The notes under the pieces are model-generated. The model saw only the letters and a list, made by a program, of their open reading frames with translations, was not told where the DNA came from and made no database searches. 64,000 nt of DNA from Paenisporosarcina sp050269735. GTDB lineage: Bacteria; Bacillota; Bacilli; Bacillales_A; Planococcaceae. The stretch spans positions 62,001 to 126,000 of the forward strand of contig NZ_JBNNIX010000003.1 of assembly GCF_050269735.1 (NCBI RefSeq), in the 5' to 3' direction. Position numbers and translations under genes: made by a program. Below, one piece after another: positions 51,291 to 60,264 of this stretch. Every line of letters begins with the position of its first letter. The first letter of the stretch is position 1.

Positions 51291-52037
51291 TTACACATGC
51301 CAGTCAAGCGATTGTAAAAATTCTAAAATATCTTCGTGCAATTGTTCTTTTTCCTGATCAAGAGTAATTACATGGCCAGATTGTTCATACCATTTTATCT
51401 GCTTTTCAAATGATTCTGCCTGCTTATATATAATATTGGCAGAGTCCACATCAATGACACTATCTTGACGGCCTTGCACAACAAAAAGTGGTGCATACAC
51501 ATGGTCTACATGATCACGAACGTTATACACGAGATTTCGTAAATCAGGAAGTGAATCCATCGAAGTCTTTTGTAGTGCTTCTACTTCTTCTTCGATAAGG
51601 GATGTGTCTTTTCCTTCATAACGCTTATAATCACGCGCATATTTCAAAACACCTTCATACATGAGTTCAGTTGTCTTCATGGACATTGGCGCGCACATCG
51701 TCACGATTCCCTTTACAGGAACGGTATACCCTAATTTCAGTGAAAAGACACCACCTAATGATAATCCAGCTACAGCAATTTCTTCATACCCAGCAGCCTT
51801 CAATTGATCATAACCACGCATGACGTCTTTCCACCAATCAGCAGGGCCAGATTGAATCAATTCTTCCGGTGGAACACCATGCCCTTTATAGTGAGGAGCC
51901 AGTGATGTGTAGCCATTCTTTTCTAAAAAACGTCCGAGCATACGGACATCCGATGAGTTCCCCGTAAATCCATGCAATAACAATACGGCTCTTTTACCCG
52001 CTTCAAAAAAGAACGGTTTGGGTTGCGCGATTCGCAT
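51291..52037 (-). CDS. est: Carboxylesterase (Est30/YvaK type)
   Basis: Alpha/beta-hydrolase, 248 aa. Catalytic Ser in AVAGLSLGGVFS near residue 94, Asp in VVQGRQDSVIDVDS near 193, His in YEQSGHVITLD near 223. It hydrolyses short-chain esters in the cytoplasm. It stands between secG and rnr as in Bacillus. Confidence 0.92.
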   Translation of the reverse strand: MRIAQPKPFFFEAGKRAVLLLHGFTGNSSDVRMLGRFLEKNGYTSLAPHYKGHGVPPEELIQSGPADWWKDVMRGYDQLKAAGYEEIAVAGLSLGGVFSLKLGYTVPVKGIVTMCAPMSMKTTELMYEGVLKYARDYKRYEGKDTSLIEEEVEALQKTSMDSLPDLRNLVYNVRDHVDHVYAPLFVVQGRQDSVIDVDSANIIYKQAESFEKQIKWYEQSGHVITLDQEKEQLHEDILEFLQSLDWHV

Positions 52038-52097
52038 TCAAAAAACCTCTCCTTTACAAAACACATCATTCAATAAGTATGTATCTAAATAATTTTT

Positions 52098-52168
52098 TTA
52101 TTAATTTCGCCCAACTTTTTCCATCGATAAATGAAAGCATCCAACTTTTTCCATCAATTGATGAAATA
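52098..52168. repeat. 30-bp direct repeat pair upstream of est
   Basis: CCAACTTTTTCCATC followed by GATAAATGAAA or AATTGATGAAA occurs twice, starting at 52111 and 52141, in the secG-est gap. Confidence 0.8.
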
Positions 52169-52171
52169 AGA

Positions 52172-52204
52172 AAACGCCTAACCAATTCAGTCGGTCAGGC
52201 GGTT
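52172..52204 (-). terminator. Terminator after secG
   Basis: On the minus strand CGCCTGACC pairs with GGTTAGGCG and is followed by TTTTC. Confidence 0.8.
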
Positions 52205-52216
52205 CGTATGTGTTGA

Positions 52217-52444
52217 TTATAATTTTGTTACGGCAATTGCCAGTATAAAAAATAATACGGCTAATACAATCGTTACACGGTGCAAGACAAGATCAATACC
52301 TCTTGCTTTTTGCTTCCCGAAAAGTTGCTCAGCTCCGCCAGAGATGGCACCTGATAAACCTGCACTTTTCCCTGATTGTAACAACACAACAACGATTAAT
52401 GCTAGCGAAACGATGACGAGTAAAGTCAATAAAAACGCATGCAT
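52217..52444 (-). CDS. secG: Preprotein translocase subunit SecG
   Basis: A 75-aa Sec channel subunit with two membrane helices (about 1-20 and 52-72) and the conserved loop LLQSGKSAGLSGAISGGAEQLFGKQKARGID. The ATG at 52444 follows GGGAGG; the longer GTG form includes it. It assists SecYEG-dependent export. Confidence 0.95.
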   Translation of the reverse strand: MHAFLLTLLVIVSLALIVVVLLQSGKSAGLSGAISGGAEQLFGKQKARGIDLVLHRVTIVLAVLFFILAIAVTKL

Positions 52445-52624
52445 TTGTTCCACCTCCCGATCAGAAACATCACAACAAGAACTATTTTACCAAATAATAG
52501 AGACAAGCACAATAAGGTAAGAGAAATACAATACGAATTATGTCAGATTATTTGATAAAATAATAGAATCTTGCAGAAAAGATTGAAGAGACTATCTATT
52601 ACTATGTTTACAGGGAATTTTAAA

Positions 52625-52760
52625 ACAATCTGTGGTAACTTGCGTGTTAAATGGGGTTACATAGATTTTAAATGGGGTTACTTTTTAATTGGGGTAGCAT
52701 CCTAACTGGGGTAACTCTTTATTTATCTGGGGTAACCAAGGTGTTATCTGGTATAACTCC
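52625..52760. repeat. Seven-unit tandem repeat, core TGGGGTAAC
   Basis: TGGGGTAAC-like cores at 52631, 52652, 52673, 52690, 52707, 52728 and 52749; spacings 21, 21, 17, 17, 21, 21. The halves between cores are A/T-rich. Confidence 0.85.
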
Positions 52761-52784
52761 AATTTCAGACTTCCTAAAAGAAAA

Positions 52785-52823
52785 AAAGCCGCACACCTAA
52801 ATGGAAACGGTGTGCGGCTTTGC
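52785..52823 (-). terminator. Terminator after eno
   Basis: AGCCGCACACC pairs with GGTGTGCGGCT, with a T7 run on the minus strand; the end of the glycolytic operon. Confidence 0.92.
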
Positions 52824-52825
52824 AA

Positions 52826-54121
52826 TTATTTTTTCAAATTATAGAACGTTTTTAATCCTAAATATTTTGCAGTATCATATAATTGATCTTCGATACGAAG
52901 CAATTGGTTGTATTTTGCAACACGGTCAGAACGTGATGGAGCACCCGTTTTGATTTGGCCCGCATTTGTTGCAACTGCGATATCCGCAATCGTTGCATCT
53001 TCAGATTCACCTGAGCGATGTGAAATAACAGTCGTATAACCTGCGCGCTTAGCCATTTCGATTGCATCAAATGTTTCTGTTAATGTACCGATTTGGTTTA
53101 CTTTAATTAAGATCGAGTTAGCAACGCCTTCTTCAATCCCTCTTGAAAGTTTTGTTGTGTTTGTTACAAATAAGTCATCTCCAACCAATTGTACACGATC
53201 GCCAAGACGCTCAGTCAATAATTTATGACCAGCCCAGTCGTTTTCATCCAAGCCATCTTCGATTGAAACGATCGGGTATTTGTTGCAAAGTTCTTCATAC
53301 CAAGCAACCATTTCCTCAGATGTTTTCACGATGCCTTCGCCAGACAAGTGGTATTTCCCATCTTCTTTGTTAAAGAACTCAGAAGAAGCTACGTCCATTG
53401 CAAGTAAGATTTCTTCACCAGGCTTATAACCCGCTTTTTCAATCGCAGTTAAAATTGTCGTAAGAGCTTCTTCGTTTGAAGCCAGGTTCGGTGCAAATCC
53501 ACCTTCGTCACCAACAGCTGTGTTCAAACCTTTTTCTTTCAATACTGATTTCAGGCTGTGGAATATTTCAGCACCCATGCGTAAAGCATGACGGAAAGAT
53601 TCTGCACCTACAGGCATAACCATGAATTCCTGGATATCAACATTGTTATCTGCGTGTGCCCCACCGTTTAGGATGTTCATCATCGGAACTGGAAGTTGTT
53701 TCGCGTTGAACCCGCCTAAGTACTGGTAAAGTGGAATATCCAAGTAATCTGCAGCAGCATGTGCAGCAGCAATTGAAACACCAAGGATTGCGTTAGCGCC
53801 TAATTTACCTTTATTTTCAGTACCATCAAGTTCGATTAAAGCTTGGTCAATTGAAACTTGGTCAAGAACTGAGAAGTTCTCTTCGATTTCAGCTGCAATG
53901 ATGTCGTTAACGTTTTCAACAGCTTTCAATACACCTTTACCAAGGTAGCGGCCTTTGTCGCCATCACGAAGTTCTACGGCTTCGTGTTCACCAGTCGAAG
54001 CACCTGATGGTACGATTGCGCGGCCGAATGCGCCGCTTTCCGTAAATACTTCTACTTCAATTGTGGGATTACCACGTGAATCCAATACTTCGCGAGCTTG
54101 TACTTGTGTAATAATTGGCAT
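52826..54121 (-). CDS. eno: Enolase
   Basis: Converts 2-phosphoglycerate to phosphoenolpyruvate, 431 aa. Signature motifs: GASTGEHEAVELRDGD near residue 41, AVGDEGGFAPN near 205, SIEDGLDENDW near 290 and VISHRSGESED near 370. GAGGAG before the ATG. Last gene of the glycolytic operon, three bases after gpmI. Confidence 0.98.
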   Translation of the reverse strand: MPIITQVQAREVLDSRGNPTIEVEVFTESGAFGRAIVPSGASTGEHEAVELRDGDKGRYLGKGVLKAVENVNDIIAAEIEENFSVLDQVSIDQALIELDGTENKGKLGANAILGVSIAAAHAAADYLDIPLYQYLGGFNAKQLPVPMMNILNGGAHADNNVDIQEFMVMPVGAESFRHALRMGAEIFHSLKSVLKEKGLNTAVGDEGGFAPNLASNEEALTTILTAIEKAGYKPGEEILLAMDVASSEFFNKEDGKYHLSGEGIVKTSEEMVAWYEELCNKYPIVSIEDGLDENDWAGHKLLTERLGDRVQLVGDDLFVTNTTKLSRGIEEGVANSILIKVNQIGTLTETFDAIEMAKRAGYTTVISHRSGESEDATIADIAVATNAGQIKTGAPSRSDRVAKYNQLLRIEDQLYDTAKYLGLKTFYNLKK

Positions 54122-54123
54122 GT

Positions 54124-55668
54124 TTAAATCTCCTCAGCTTTCACTAATGTTTTACCTGTCATTTCAGGTGGTAGATTAATTCCTAATAAGTGTAACATGG
54201 TTGGCGCCAAATCGGCTAAAATGCCATCTTTACGTAATTCTACTCCAGCTTTCGTAACGATTACTGGAACAGGATTAGTCGTATGAGCAGTCATTGGTCT
54301 TCCTTCAACAGTTAAAACTTCATCCGAATTCCCATGATCTGCTGTGATGATGGCCGATCCACCTTTAGCATGCAGCGCATCGACAATACGTCCTAAACAC
54401 TCGTCTACTACTTCAATCGCTCGAACTGTAGGTTCAAGCATACCGCTGTGCCCTACCATATCCGGATTGGCGAAGTTCAGAATGATGCCATCAAAACGCT
54501 CGGATTCAATGGCCGTCAACAATGCTTCCGTCACTTCATATGCGCTCATTTCCGGTTGTAAATCATATGTGGCTACTTGTGGTGAATTAATGAGAATGCG
54601 TTCTTCCCCTGGGAATCGTTCTTCCCGTCCGCCACTCATAAAGAAAGTCACATGGGGATACTTTTCAGTTTCTGCTATGCGTAATTGAGTTTTCCCATTT
54701 GCTGAAAGAACTTCCCCAACTGTGTTGATTAAGTTATCACTTTCATAAGCAACGGTAGCCACAACTTCATCACTGTAAGAAGTAAAAGTCACAAACTTCA
54801 AATCTGTTGGATGCTTGACGCTCATTGAAAATGTTGTTTCACATGTTGGGTTGGTAAACACAGAGGACAATTGAATCGCACGGTCAGGTCTGAAATTAAA
54901 GAAAATGACTGCGTCTTGTGAATCAATCGTCGCTACCGGTTTACCCTCTTCTTCGATCACCATCGGAAGTACAAATTCATCTACCACACCAAGATCATAG
55001 GAAGACTGAACTCCATCTTTAGCAGAACTAGCTGAAACCCCAACTCCGTCAACTAAAGCACTGTACGTTTTCTCCACTCTTTCCCAGCGGCGATCGCGGT
55101 CCATTGCATAATAACGCCCACTAATAGAAGCAAATTTACCAATCCCGATTTCAGCCATTTGACGCTCGGTTTCTTCAATATATCCTATTGCAGTTGTTGG
55201 ACCAACATCACGACCATCCAGGAAGCCATGAACAAAAACTTCGTCTAGACCATTTTTCTTAGCGACCATCAATAAACCAAACAAATGCTCATAGTGTGAG
55301 TGAACACCACCATCTGATAGCAATCCCATTAAATGCAACTTCGAGCCATGAGCTTTCACATATGCAATGGCTTCCATGAATGCAGCATTGTCAAAAAAGT
55401 CGCCATCTGCAATCGATTTGTGAATACGAGTCAAGTTTTGATAAACAATTCGTCCCGCTCCAATATTTAAATGCCCCACTTCCGAATTACCCATTTGTCC
55501 TTCAGGTAATCCCACAGCATTCCCCGAAGCGATTAACGATGCATGAGAATATTCGTTCCAATAGCGATCGAAATTCGGCTTTTTCGCATGTGCTACTGCG
55601 TTACCAAAAACTTCGTTACGCAGTGCGAAACCGTCAAGAATTATCAAAGCAACTGGTGATTTAGACAT
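54124..55668 (-). CDS. gpmI: 2,3-bisphosphoglycerate-independent phosphoglycerate mutase
   Basis: Interconverts 3- and 2-phosphoglycerate with manganese, 514 aa. The phosphoserine is in GQMGNSEVGHLNIGAGR (about residue 62); the metal sites DGFALR, ITADHGNSDE and the HTTNPVPVI motif are present. The ATG at 55668 overlaps the tpiA stop by 8 bp (ATGTCTAA); the longer frame lacks support. Confidence 0.97.
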   Translation of the reverse strand: MSKSPVALIILDGFALRNEVFGNAVAHAKKPNFDRYWNEYSHASLIASGNAVGLPEGQMGNSEVGHLNIGAGRIVYQNLTRIHKSIADGDFFDNAAFMEAIAYVKAHGSKLHLMGLLSDGGVHSHYEHLFGLLMVAKKNGLDEVFVHGFLDGRDVGPTTAIGYIEETERQMAEIGIGKFASISGRYYAMDRDRRWERVEKTYSALVDGVGVSASSAKDGVQSSYDLGVVDEFVLPMVIEEEGKPVATIDSQDAVIFFNFRPDRAIQLSSVFTNPTCETTFSMSVKHPTDLKFVTFTSYSDEVVATVAYESDNLINTVGEVLSANGKTQLRIAETEKYPHVTFFMSGGREERFPGEERILINSPQVATYDLQPEMSAYEVTEALLTAIESERFDGIILNFANPDMVGHSGMLEPTVRAIEVVDECLGRIVDALHAKGGSAIITADHGNSDEVLTVEGRPMTAHTTNPVPVIVTKAGVELRKDGILADLAPTMLHLLGINLPPEMTGKTLVKAEEI

Positions 55669-56422
55669 TGGCACCAGCCTCCAACAATTTAAGGAAAGAT
55701 GAAGGCTGTAAGCTTGCCCCACCTACTAGAGCACCATCAATATGCTCCTTCGTTAACAGTTCTTCAATATTTTCAGGTTTTACAGAACCACCGTACTGGA
55801 TGCGAATAGCTTCTGCTACAGATGCTCCATACAAGGACTCCACTTTAGCACGGATGGCACCACATACTTCATTGGCATTCTCAGAAGTCGCAGTTTTACC
55901 TGTACCAATTGCCCAAATCGGCTCGTAAGCGATGACCGATTGTTTCACTTGGTCTTCCGTTAAACCTGCAAGTGCTTTTTCAACTTGTCCTTCAACTTTA
56001 GAAGTTGTGTTTCCAGCTTCACGTTCTTCAAGAGTTTCACCTACACAAATAATAGGAGTTAAAGAGTGAGCGAACGCTGCGTGTGCTTTTTTATTCACGG
56101 CTTCGTCTGTTTCGTTAAAGTATTCGCGGCGTTCGGAATGGCCTAAAATTACATATTCCACACCTAAATCCGCTAATTGAACAGGACTGACTTCTCCTGT
56201 ATAAGCGCCTTCTGTTTCATAATGCATCGTTTGCGCACCAACATGTACGTTAGAATTCAAAACGATTTGCTTCAATTGTTCAAGAAAAAGAGCAGGTGCA
56301 CAAATTACTGTATCTACTTTCACAGAATCCGGAGCTAACCCTTTTACTTCTTCTGCAAATTGTTTTGCTTCAGATAATGTTTTATACATTTTCCAGTTGC
56401 CAGCAATAATGGGTTTTCTCAT
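55661..56422 (-). CDS. tpiA: Triosephosphate isomerase
   Basis: TIM barrel, 253 aa. RKPIIAGNWKMYKT, the active His in YVILGHSERRE and the catalytic Glu in VIAYEPIWAIGTG are intact, with the phosphate loop GGSVKPEN and GALVGGASL. AGGAGG upstream. Placed between pgk and gpmI. Confidence 0.98.
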   Translation of the reverse strand: MRKPIIAGNWKMYKTLSEAKQFAEEVKGLAPDSVKVDTVICAPALFLEQLKQIVLNSNVHVGAQTMHYETEGAYTGEVSPVQLADLGVEYVILGHSERREYFNETDEAVNKKAHAAFAHSLTPIICVGETLEEREAGNTTSKVEGQVEKALAGLTEDQVKQSVIAYEPIWAIGTGKTATSENANEVCGAIRAKVESLYGASVAEAIRIQYGGSVKPENIEELLTKEHIDGALVGGASLQPSSFLKLLEAGANV

Positions 56423-56434
56423 AAGAATTCCTCC

Positions 56435-57622
56435 TTAGTTTTGATCGTTCAGTGCCACGACACCAGGTAGGTCTTTACCTTCCATAAACTCTAATGAAGC
56501 TCCGCCACCAGTTGAAATGTGATCCATTTTTTCAGCGACATCGAATTTCTCAACAGCTGCAGCAGAATCGCCACCACCGATTACGGTATACCCTTGTGTT
56601 TCGGCCATCGCTTTAGCCACACCTTTCGTGCCTTCCGCGAATAGCGACATTTCAAATACACCCATTGGTCCATTCCAAATAATCAGCTTCGAATTGGCAA
56701 TGACCTCTGCATACTGAGCAGTCGTTTTCGGGCCGATATCCAGACCCATCCAATCCGATGGAATCGCATCGATCGCAACTACTTTTGTTTCGGCATCTTT
56801 TGAAAATTCATTTGCAACGACAACGTCGATTGGCAAGAATAAATTCACGCCTTTTTCTTTTGCTTTATCGATAAATGATTTGGCTAAATCAATTTTGTCT
56901 TCCTCAAGCAAAGATTTTCCAATCTCATTGCCTTGTGCTTTAGAAAATGTATAAGATAAGCCTCCACCGATAATAAGGTTGTCCACTTTATCCAATAAAT
57001 GATCAATTACACCGATTTTATCTTTTACTTTTGCTCCACCAATAATGGCTGTAAATGGTCGGTCGGGTTCAAATAATGCTTTACCCAGAACGTCCAATTC
57101 TTTTTCCATCAATAAGCCGGAAACTGCAGGAATATGTTTTGCAATACCTTCTGTAGAAGCATGAGCGCGATGAGCAGCTCCAAAAGCATCGTTTACAAAC
57201 ACATCTGCCAGCTTCGCAAATTGCTCAGCCAATTCTGGATCATTTTTTTCTTCGCCTTTATGGAATCGGACATTTTCAAGCAACACAATGTCTCCGTCTT
57301 CCATTTCGGCAATTGCTTCTTCAACTGACGTGCCGACTGACTCGTCCAGTTTTAGAACAGGTTTATGTAATAGCTCACTTAAATGTTTACCAACTTCAGT
57401 CAAGCGTAACTCTTCAGTGACTTCTCCTTTTGGACGACCCATATGACTCGCCAAAATTACTTTCGCACCCTTTTCCATCAATTGTTGAATCGTTGGAAGT
57501 GCTGCACGTATACGTGTATCATCAGTAATTTTGCCAGCTTCCATCGGGACGTTAAAATCCACCCGGCAAAATACGCGTTTTCCATTTAAATCCAGTTGTT
57601 GCATTGTCTGTTTTTGTTTCAT
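56435..57622 (-). CDS. pgk: Phosphoglycerate kinase
   Basis: Transfers phosphate from 1,3-bisphosphoglycerate to ADP, 395 aa. RVDFNVPM, LASHMGRPKGE, and the C-terminal nucleotide region TVIGGGDSAAAVEKF with STGGGASLEF are all present. AGGAGGAG before ATG. A perfect hairpin lies between gap and this gene. Confidence 0.98.
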   Translation of the reverse strand: MKQKQTMQQLDLNGKRVFCRVDFNVPMEAGKITDDTRIRAALPTIQQLMEKGAKVILASHMGRPKGEVTEELRLTEVGKHLSELLHKPVLKLDESVGTSVEEAIAEMEDGDIVLLENVRFHKGEEKNDPELAEQFAKLADVFVNDAFGAAHRAHASTEGIAKHIPAVSGLLMEKELDVLGKALFEPDRPFTAIIGGAKVKDKIGVIDHLLDKVDNLIIGGGLSYTFSKAQGNEIGKSLLEEDKIDLAKSFIDKAKEKGVNLFLPIDVVVANEFSKDAETKVVAIDAIPSDWMGLDIGPKTTAQYAEVIANSKLIIWNGPMGVFEMSLFAEGTKGVAKAMAETQGYTVIGGGDSAAAVEKFDVAEKMDHISTGGGASLEFMEGKDLPGVVALNDQN

Positions 57623-57654
57623 GAAGAATCTCCTCCTCCAAAAATTAAAAAAAT

Positions 57655-57684
57655 AAGGAACGGAGGGTACCTCCGTTCCTTTTA
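57655..57684. terminator. Perfect hairpin between gap and pgk
   Basis: GGAACGGAGG and CCTCCGTTCC form a 10-bp perfect stem with a 3-base loop, with T-rich sequence on both sides. It could end or stabilise the cggR-gap part of the transcript, giving more gap than distal message. Confidence 0.85.
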
Positions 57685-57746
57685 CCCTACTTTATTATAG
57701 AGGTTAATGACAATATTCGCTACTTTAGCTCAAGAGCTTAAACGTC

Positions 57747-58754
57747 TTATAAACCTTTGCTAGCCATGTGTAATGCAAGGTCGATACAACGAGTAGAGTA
57801 ACCAGTTTCGTTGTCATACCAAGACAATACTTTTACCATATTTTTCTCAAGAACCATTGTAGACAATCCATCAACTGTTGATGAAGCTGCATTGCCGTTA
57901 TAGTCACGAGATACTAATGGCAAGTCATTGTATTCCAAGAAACCATTTAATTCGTTATCAGCTGCTGATTTTAATGCAGCATTAACTTCTTCTGTTGTAA
58001 CGTCTTTATCAAGTTCAACTACTAAATCGACTAAAGATACGTTTGGTGTTGGTACGCGAACTGCCATACCATCTAACTTGCCTTTTAATTCAGGAAGAAC
58101 TAATGATACTGCTGCTGCTGCACCAGTTGAAGTTGGAATCATTGATTCAGCTGCTGCACGTGCACGGCGGTAATCTTCATGTGGTAAATCCAAAATACGT
58201 TGGTCATTTGTATATGAATGAATTGTTGTCATCATTCCACGTTTAATGCCAAAGCTTTCATGAAGTACTTTTGCAACTGGAGCTAAGCTGTTTGTCGTAC
58301 ATGATGCATTAGAAACAACATTATCAGTCTCTGCATTGTAAGACTCATGATTAACACCCATAACGAATGTTGGCATATTCCCTTTACCTGGAGAAGAAAC
58401 GATTACTTTTTTCGCACCAGCTTCGATATGTTTGCCGGCAGTCTTTTCATCACGGAAGATACCTGTTGATTCTACTACGATATCGATTTCAAGCTCTTTC
58501 CAAGGTAATACTGAAGGATCTTTTTCAGCGTATACACGTACTTGTTTGCCATTAACGATTAAGTATTCACCTTCAGAAGAAACATCAGCATCAAAAACGC
58601 CGTGAATTGAATCGTATTTCAATAAATGCGCCAACATGGCTGCATCTGTTAAGTCGTTAATTGCTACTACTTCCACTCCGTCACGTTGTAATGCTTCGCG
58701 GAATACCACACGTCCAATACGTCCAAATCCGTTAATCGCTAATTTTAAAGTCAT
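57747..58754 (-). CDS. gap: Glyceraldehyde-3-phosphate dehydrogenase (glycolytic, NAD)
   Basis: 335 aa. NAD motif NGFGRIGRVVFREAL; Asp in VVAINDLTD favours NAD over NADP; catalytic Cys in SNASCTTNSLAPVAK (about 152) and the His in IHSYTNDQ. AGGAGGA precedes ATG. Second gene in the CggR operon, as in Bacillus gapA. Confidence 0.97.
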   Translation of the reverse strand: MTLKLAINGFGRIGRVVFREALQRDGVEVVAINDLTDAAMLAHLLKYDSIHGVFDADVSSEGEYLIVNGKQVRVYAEKDPSVLPWKELEIDIVVESTGIFRDEKTAGKHIEAGAKKVIVSSPGKGNMPTFVMGVNHESYNAETDNVVSNASCTTNSLAPVAKVLHESFGIKRGMMTTIHSYTNDQRILDLPHEDYRRARAAAESMIPTSTGAAAAVSLVLPELKGKLDGMAVRVPTPNVSLVDLVVELDKDVTTEEVNAALKSAADNELNGFLEYNDLPLVSRDYNGNAASSTVDGLSTMVLEKNMVKVLSWYDNETGYSTRCIDLALHMASKGL

Positions 58755-58766
58755 TTAAAGTTCCTC

Positions 58767-59804
58767 CTAGTTTTCATTACTCATAAGTTGAGTTAAATTT
58801 TTCGCTGCACCTTCATCCGTAATCAAAACGGTCTGATGAGGTGCGTGTTTTAAATATGAAAGCATGGCAGAAGCTTTAGATGCTCCACCTGCTACTGCTA
58901 GTAAATGCTTCACTTGATTCAGTTGTTTTAATTGTATTCCCACCGTACGAATCCGATGGACGGCTTTGCCTTGTTCGTTGAAATAGTATCCAAACGCTTC
59001 TCCCACAGCCTGTTTCTCTGAAATAATATCCAGTTCCTCAAGACTCGAGTTTCGTCTTTTGGCCATTTCTTTTGCATCCCCAATTCCATGAATGACAATG
59101 TTTGTGTGATCATATAAGTCCATCATTTCTTTAATGACAGGCTCTTTTATCATGGTCTTATATGCGGTTTCGCTTAAATGATCAGGTAAATATAGTGTTC
59201 TGGAAGTACCGCTTGCTTGCGCGGCAAATGCAGATGCAATATGATTCGCTTGCAGTTCCACATTTTCCCCGATTCCACCACGGGCTGCTACAAACACTAG
59301 ATTTTTAGGCTTGATATGCACCGACAAGTGATTCGTAATGGCCGCAATTGTACTTCCACCTGTTACAGCGACAGTGTCTCGCTCTTTCGACAATTGCTCC
59401 AGTTGCTTTGCAGCTTCTTGACCAATCAATGACTTTGCTTGACTTTCTTTTTCGCTGTCTCCAGGCACGATAATCACGCGACTTAACTTGAAATTCTTCT
59501 CAAGTTGTTTTTCCAGTTCACTTAAACCAGACCACTCGTGAACTAAATTTTTCAAGCTATCTAAAACATCATTACCTTCTTGTGTAATTTCCATTCCATT
59601 TGCAAGCACATGTATTAATCCTTGTGCCCGTAAAATGTCTAGCTCTCTTCTAGTCTCCCGTTCGGTTAAATGAACGATTTCGCTGAGGGCTCTGCGACCA
59701 ATTCCGGCTGTTAACTGGATGGTCATCAATACTCGATATCTTTTCTGGAGAAGCGCAGTCATTTCCGGCAACAATTTTTGTTGTGCTCCTAGTAATTGAT
59801 CCAT
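58767..59804 (-). CDS. cggR: Central glycolytic genes regulator CggR
   Basis: SorC/DeoR-type repressor, 345 aa. An N-terminal helix-turn-helix (TAGIGRRALSEIVHLTERETRRELDIL) is followed by a sugar-phosphate sensor domain (VAVTGGSTIAAI; FVAARGGIGENVELQANHIA). In Bacillus it represses its own operon and is released by fructose-1,6-bisphosphate. AAGGAG before ATG; its operator is seen directly upstream. Confidence 0.96.
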   Translation of the reverse strand: MDQLLGAQQKLLPEMTALLQKRYRVLMTIQLTAGIGRRALSEIVHLTERETRRELDILRAQGLIHVLANGMEITQEGNDVLDSLKNLVHEWSGLSELEKQLEKNFKLSRVIIVPGDSEKESQAKSLIGQEAAKQLEQLSKERDTVAVTGGSTIAAITNHLSVHIKPKNLVFVAARGGIGENVELQANHIASAFAAQASGTSRTLYLPDHLSETAYKTMIKEPVIKEMMDLYDHTNIVIHGIGDAKEMAKRRNSSLEELDIISEKQAVGEAFGYYFNEQGKAVHRIRTVGIQLKQLNQVKHLLAVAGGASKASAMLSYLKHAPHQTVLITDEGAAKNLTQLMSNEN

Positions 59805-59829
59805 TGCATTCTCCTTCTGAAAAGTGGTT

Positions 59830-59866
59830 GGACGTTTTTTGTCCCACTATATCTTTTTATGTCCCA
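59830..59866 (-). promoter_or_regulatory. CggR operator
   Basis: On the minus strand two GGGAC direct repeats 20 bp apart (TGGGACAT..., GTGGGACAAAAAACGTCC), the second forming GGGAC-N6-GTCC as in the known B. subtilis operator. A TTGAGG..TATAGT pair overlaps it as a possible promoter. Confidence 0.85.
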
Positions 59867-59912
59867 CCTCAATAGTTAATATACTCCTTTTCTTAAAAAA
59901 GAGCAAATAAAA

Positions 59913-59937
59913 AAGTCGTTTACGATGTAAACGACTC
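59913..59937 (-). terminator. Terminator overlapping the glutaredoxin-like gene end
   Basis: GTCGTTTAC pairs perfectly with GTAAACGAC, three-base loop, then T-rich on the minus strand. The stop codon lies within the stem. Confidence 0.85.
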
Positions 59938-60156
59938 TAATAATGTCGGATAATCAACCCGACCTTCCTGAATAACTACTCCTTCACGTTCTATTACAGG
60001 AATACGAAGTAAGAATTTTTCATGGATGTCATCATTGTCCTCAATATTGATTTCTTCAATATGTAATACCACATCTTCTTTGACGAGTTCCAGCATCAGT
60101 CGTGCATCCTCGCATAAAGAACAATTCGGTCTCGTATAAAATTGTACTTTCATCAT
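59920..60156 (-). CDS. Glutaredoxin-like thioredoxin-fold protein
   Basis: A 78-aa thioredoxin-fold protein with redox motif CSLC (residues 12-15 in TRPNCSLCEDA) and the cis-Pro LLRIPVI. AAGGAAGC upstream. It has its own terminator. Likely a small disulfide reductase or glutaredoxin-family protein of unknown target. Confidence 0.85.
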   Translation of the reverse strand: MMKVQFYTRPNCSLCEDARLMLELVKEDVVLHIEEINIEDNDDIHEKFLLRIPVIEREGVVIQEGRVDYPTLLESFTS

Positions 60157-60226
60157 ACAGCTTCCTTTCGCAACTTTATTATGATTCCGTCCCTATTATT
60201 TAAAATTGTACTTTACATTACACAAT

Positions 60227-60264
60227 AAAAAAACAAGTGACTACACTGAGCCACTTGTTTTTTA
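60227..60264 (-). terminator. Terminator after the TPM gene
   Basis: AACAAGTG pairs with CACTTGTT, followed by T on the minus strand; directly after the stop. Confidence 0.85.

Larger units (their letters stand above)
52454..52825. other. Gap between eno and secG, carrying the third tandem-repeat family
   Basis: About 370 bp with no gene; it holds the tandem repeats at 52625-52760 and the eno terminator. Nothing else is seen apart from an A/T-rich stretch near 52500-52560 likely containing the secG promoter. Confidence 0.6.
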
